Below are positions 61,431-64,000 of a stretch of 64,000 nucleotides of DNA, one piece after another; the stretch's first letter is position 1, and the number at the start of each line of letters is the position of its first letter. Made by a program: the position numbers and the translations under genes. Origin of the DNA: Rhodoferax antarcticus ANT.BR. GTDB lineage: Bacteria; Pseudomonadota; Gammaproteobacteria; Burkholderiales; Burkholderiaceae_C. Location: NCBI RefSeq assembly GCF_001938565.1, contig NZ_MSYM01000016.1, positions 62,001 through 126,000 on the forward strand, given 5' to 3'. The notes under the pieces are model-generated. The model searched no databases, had not been told where the DNA came from, and saw only the letters and a program-made list of their open reading frames with translations.

Positions 61431-61675
61431 GTTGAGCGATCTTCGGTTAGATTTGGAAAAGCAGCGATTTTAAGGCGTTGCGACAAACAGGCCGCGAGCA
61501 TAGAAGATCACCCGCCGCATGGCGTTGACATGCGTCAATTCAGCGCGCCGCGCCATGCCGTGCCACGGGGCGGTCAACAGCGGAATTGTTGGCAACCATG
61601 ATGGGGCACAATTTGTGCGGCGCAAAAAGCCTTATTCGGCACCTTTTTTTATTCCCTGAACCGCAAGGACCCAAC

Positions 61676-63046
61676 ATGAGCAAGCAGACCAAGTTTTTAC
61701 TCAACGAAGACCAGATGCCCAAGGCCTGGTACAACCTTCAGGCCGACTTTCCCAAGCCGCTGCCCGTGGTTTTGCACCCTGGCACCATGCAGCCGGTAGG
61801 GCCGGATGACTTGGCACCGCTGTTTCCCATGTCGTTGATCATGCAAGAGGTGACCACCGAGCGTGAGGTGGAGATTCCCGAGCCGGTGCGCGATATCTAT
61901 CGGCTGTGGCGTCCGGCACCGCTGTACCGCGCACATGGCCTGGAAAGAGCTCTGGGCACTTGCGCCAAGATCTATTACAAGTACGAGGGTGTCAGCCCCG
62001 CCGGTAGCCACAAGCCCAACACGGCGGTGCCGCAAGCGTTTTTCAATAAGGAGGCGGGCGTCAAGCGGCTGGTGACCGAAACCGGGGCCGGGCAGTGGGG
62101 CACCTCGCTAGCGTTCGCGGGCGGGCACTACGGGCTGGAGGTGGAGGTATTTCAGGTGCGGGTGTCTTACGAGCAGAAGCCCTATCGCCGCGCCATGATG
62201 GAAACCTACGGCGCGCGTTGCGTGGCATCTCCGTCGATGCAAACCGAGTACGGCCGCTCGGTGCTGGCCAAACGTCCAGACCACCCCGGCAGCCTGGGGA
62301 TTGCCATCTCTGAGGCCGTGGAACTGGCGGTGCAGCGCGACGACACCAAATATGCCTTGGGTTCGGTGCTGAACCATGTGCTGCTGCACCAAACCATCAT
62401 CGGCCTGGAATCCATGCAGCAGATGGAAATGGCCGACACCTGGCCGGACGTGGTGGTGGGCTGCACTGGCGGCGGCTCCAACTTTGCTGGCATTGCTTTC
62501 CCGTTTATTGGCCACGGCCTGCGCGGTGGCCCCAAGCCCCGCATTGTGGCGGTTGAACCGGCGGCCTGCCCGTCGATGACGCGCGGCAAATACGCCTACG
62601 ATTTTGGCGACACCGCCAAGATGACACCGCTGACCAAAATGCACACGCTGGGCAGCCAGTTCACGCCGCCGGGTTTCCACGCGGGCGGGCTGCGCTACCA
62701 CGGCATGGCACCGATGGTGTCGCACTGCAAAGAACTGGGCTTGCTAGAGGCGGTGTCCTTCAACCAGGTGGAATGCTTCGCAGCCGGGGTGATGTTTGCG
62801 CGAGCCGAAGGCATTGTGCCGGCCCCAGAAGCCAACCACGCCATCAAAGGGGCGATTGAAGAGGCGCTGCGTTGCAAGCGTGAAGGCAAGTCTGAGACGA
62901 TTTTGTTCAACCTGTGCGGTCACGGTCACTTGGACATGGTGTCTTACCAAAAGTATTTTGCCGGCGAGTTGACCGACGAAACCTATGACGAGAGCGAGCT
63001 TGCCATGGCGCTGGCGGGCTTGCCCAGCGTGCCTGAGCCGGTTTAA
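61676..63046 (+). CDS. TrpB-like pyridoxal-phosphate-dependent enzyme (TrpB2 type)
   Basis: 456 aa from the ATG at 61676 with AAGGA about 8 nt upstream. The PLP Lys lies in SPAGSHKPNTAVPQAFF, the phosphate loop is GCTGGGSNFAG, and LCGHGHLD closes the fold. The long N-terminus (PVVLHPGTMQPVGPDDLAPL) and the absence of a trpA partner are features of TrpB2, which is often annotated as tryptophan synthase beta-like and may act on indole alone or on another substrate such as O-phosphoserine. Lies divergent from fdxA and next to serB. Confidence 0.9.
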   Translation: MSKQTKFLLNEDQMPKAWYNLQADFPKPLPVVLHPGTMQPVGPDDLAPLFPMSLIMQEVTTEREVEIPEPVRDIYRLWRPAPLYRAHGLERALGTCAKIYYKYEGVSPAGSHKPNTAVPQAFFNKEAGVKRLVTETGAGQWGTSLAFAGGHYGLEVEVFQVRVSYEQKPYRRAMMETYGARCVASPSMQTEYGRSVLAKRPDHPGSLGIAISEAVELAVQRDDTKYALGSVLNHVLLHQTIIGLESMQQMEMADTWPDVVVGCTGGGSNFAGIAFPFIGHGLRGGPKPRIVAVEPAACPSMTRGKYAYDFGDTAKMTPLTKMHTLGSQFTPPGFHAGGLRYHGMAPMVSHCKELGLLEAVSFNQVECFAAGVMFARAEGIVPAPEANHAIKGAIEEALRCKREGKSETILFNLCGHGHLDMVSYQKYFAGELTDETYDESELAMALAGLPSVPEPV

Positions 63047-63082
63047 GCGACCCAGCGGCCGGGCTTTGCGGCTGCAAGGCTG

Positions 63083-63796
63083 TTAGCGCACAAACAGTTC
63101 CAGCAGCCGATCCAGCCCGCCGGACTCGATCGACACCATGGCGCGTTCGCGCACCGCCGGTTTGGCGTGGTAGGCCACTGACAGGCCGACCACATCCATC
63201 ATCGGCAGGTCATTGGCACCGTCGCCCACAGCGATGGCTTGGCTTGGTGCAATGCCCAGTTGCGTGCAGGTTTGCAGCAGCATGCTGCGTTTTTCGTCAC
63301 CGTCGCAAATGTCGCCCCAGGGCTGGTCCACCGTGCGCCCAGTGAGGGCGCCAGCGACCACCTCCAGCACATTGGCGCGGGTGTAGTCCAGGCCCAGGCG
63401 ATCCCGCAAGCGTTCAGTGAAGTAGGTAAAGCCGCCAGAGACCAGCAGCACCTTCATGCCGGCCAGTTTGCAGGCGGCTACCAACTCTTGCGCGCCGGGG
63501 TTCAGGCGCAGGCGCTCGGTGTAAATCTGCTCAATCTGCGCCAGCGTTGCACCCTTGAGCAAGGCCACCCGCTGGCGCAGGCTCTCTTTGTAATCGGTGA
63601 TCTCGCCTTGCATGGCGGCTTCGGTGATGGCCGACACCTCGGCCTTGCGGCCAACCGCGTCGGCAAGTTCATCCACGCACTCAATGTTGATCAGCGTGGA
63701 ATCCATGTCAAAGGCGATCAGCTTGAAGTCCCTTTGGCGCAGTGGTAGGGTGACGCCTGCAATCATCAGGCCGGGGGCGAATTCGGTATGTTCCAT
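63083..63796 (-). CDS. serB: Phosphoserine phosphatase
   Basis: 237 aa from the ATG at 63796 (a GTG lies one codon upstream). HAD motifs: I FDMDSTLINIECVDELADAV, II LLVSGGFTYF, III/IV AVGDGANDLPMM. The last step of serine synthesis. It lacks the N-terminal ACT domains of the longer E. coli form. It converges with the TrpB-like gene; a link through phosphoserine is possible but only positional. Confidence 0.93.
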   Translation of the reverse strand: MEHTEFAPGLMIAGVTLPLRQRDFKLIAFDMDSTLINIECVDELADAVGRKAEVSAITEAAMQGEITDYKESLRQRVALLKGATLAQIEQIYTERLRLNPGAQELVAACKLAGMKVLLVSGGFTYFTERLRDRLGLDYTRANVLEVVAGALTGRTVDQPWGDICDGDEKRSMLLQTCTQLGIAPSQAIAVGDGANDLPMMDVVGLSVAYHAKPAVRERAMVSIESGGLDRLLELFVR

Positions 63797-63817
63797 CACG
63801 GTGATTTAGTATAGTTT

Positions 63818-63855
63818 TGATAGCTACTCGCGCTTTATTTAAAAGGGCTAGAGGC
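63818..63855 (-). repeat. CTAG dispersed repeat, copy 13
   Basis: Reverse-orientation copy TGATAGCTACTCGCGCTTTA ... AAAGGGCTAGAGGCA between serB and the gene at the window edge. Confidence 0.85.
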
Positions 63856-63891
63856 ATATTTATCGTATAAACTGAAACGTGTAGGGTTTGG

Positions 63892-64000
63892 TTATTTTCC
63901 TGCAAGCACCACACGCTGCATTTGCATTGGTCCATTCGCATCAAAGCCATGTTCCACAAACTCGATAGCGCTTGTGCCCACCCGCACCACGCTACTGGCG
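63892..64000 (-). CDS. Unidentified protein, C-terminal 36 residues only
   Basis: The minus strand is open from the window edge to a TAA at 63892: RVGTSAIEFVEHGFDANGPM, then QMQRVVLAGK. Too short to name. Codon use suits the neighbours; it is upstream of serB on the same strand, separated by a CTAG repeat. Confidence 0.45.
   Translation of the reverse strand, partial: ASSVVRVGTSAIEFVEHGFDANGPMQMQRVVLAGK

Overview
The window reads as chromosome of a beta-proteobacterium of the Burkholderiales, most likely Comamonadaceae (Rhodoferax/Polaromonas-like). The evidence is the gene order thrS-infC-rpmI-rplT-pheS-pheT-ihfA-merR-tRNA-Pro, the Lys/Ala-rich SWIB protein, the moderately high GC, and protein sequences typical of that family. 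Genus is inference.

Layout. 1-5241 (minus): a dipeptide ABC transporter operon, dppB-C-D-F-A, with the binding protein last and cut by the window edge. 5331-7630: a histone-like SWIB protein, rraA and a DMT exporter. 8147-19554 (plus): an agmatine/putrescine locus with agmatinase, gamma-glutamylputrescine oxidase and synthetase, a putrescine aminotransferase, a complete PotFGHI-type importer and an aldehyde dehydrogenase. Together they take up polyamine and lead it to GABA or succinate. 20184-21512: isocitrate lyase behind an AT-rich promoter with paired inverted repeats. 21823-29797: the translation/IHF block, in which infC starts with AUC.

29865-48674 is an integrated element in tRNA-Pro(GGG), bounded by a 92-bp perfect direct repeat. 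From its right end it carries a tyrosine integrase, a helical protein of unknown function, an AlpA-type regulator, a primase/helicase and a lone terminase small subunit. This resembles a phage-inducible chromosomal island (phage satellite). The cargo is one six-gene minus-strand operon: PLD/SNF2-like helicase, DUF4391 protein, type III-like DNA methyltransferase, RhuM-like DNA-binding protein, Fic/Doc protein and Res-type helicase-nuclease. It is a type III restriction-modification system extended by a second helicase and an embedded toxin-antitoxin-like pair. The far left of the element is about 1.1 kb of non-coding DNA with a series of hairpins whose stems change in sequence but keep their pairing.

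48675-52545 is a second, decayed element: tandem arm-site-like repeats, a KilA-N pseudogene with five nonsense codons, an unknown gene overlapping a HicA-like gene, and a helicase/restriction gene tail that abuts a thiD gene lacking its 5' part. 53026-54743 is a three-lipoprotein operon (CsgG-like, DUF4810, DUF799). 55016-59848 is a TPP-riboswitch-controlled thiamine operon (cytX-thiO-thiS-thiG-thiE). 60025-64000 holds ferredoxin NADP reductase, ferredoxin, a TrpB-like synthase, serB and the tail of an unidentified gene.

A dispersed repeat of about 40-50 bp (core CTAGCCCTTAT ... GCGCAAGCAGCTATCAA) occurs at least 13 times in both orientations. Three copies lie in frame inside genes (DMT exporter, methyltransferase, thiE), one contains a stop codon, and one forms a terminator arm.
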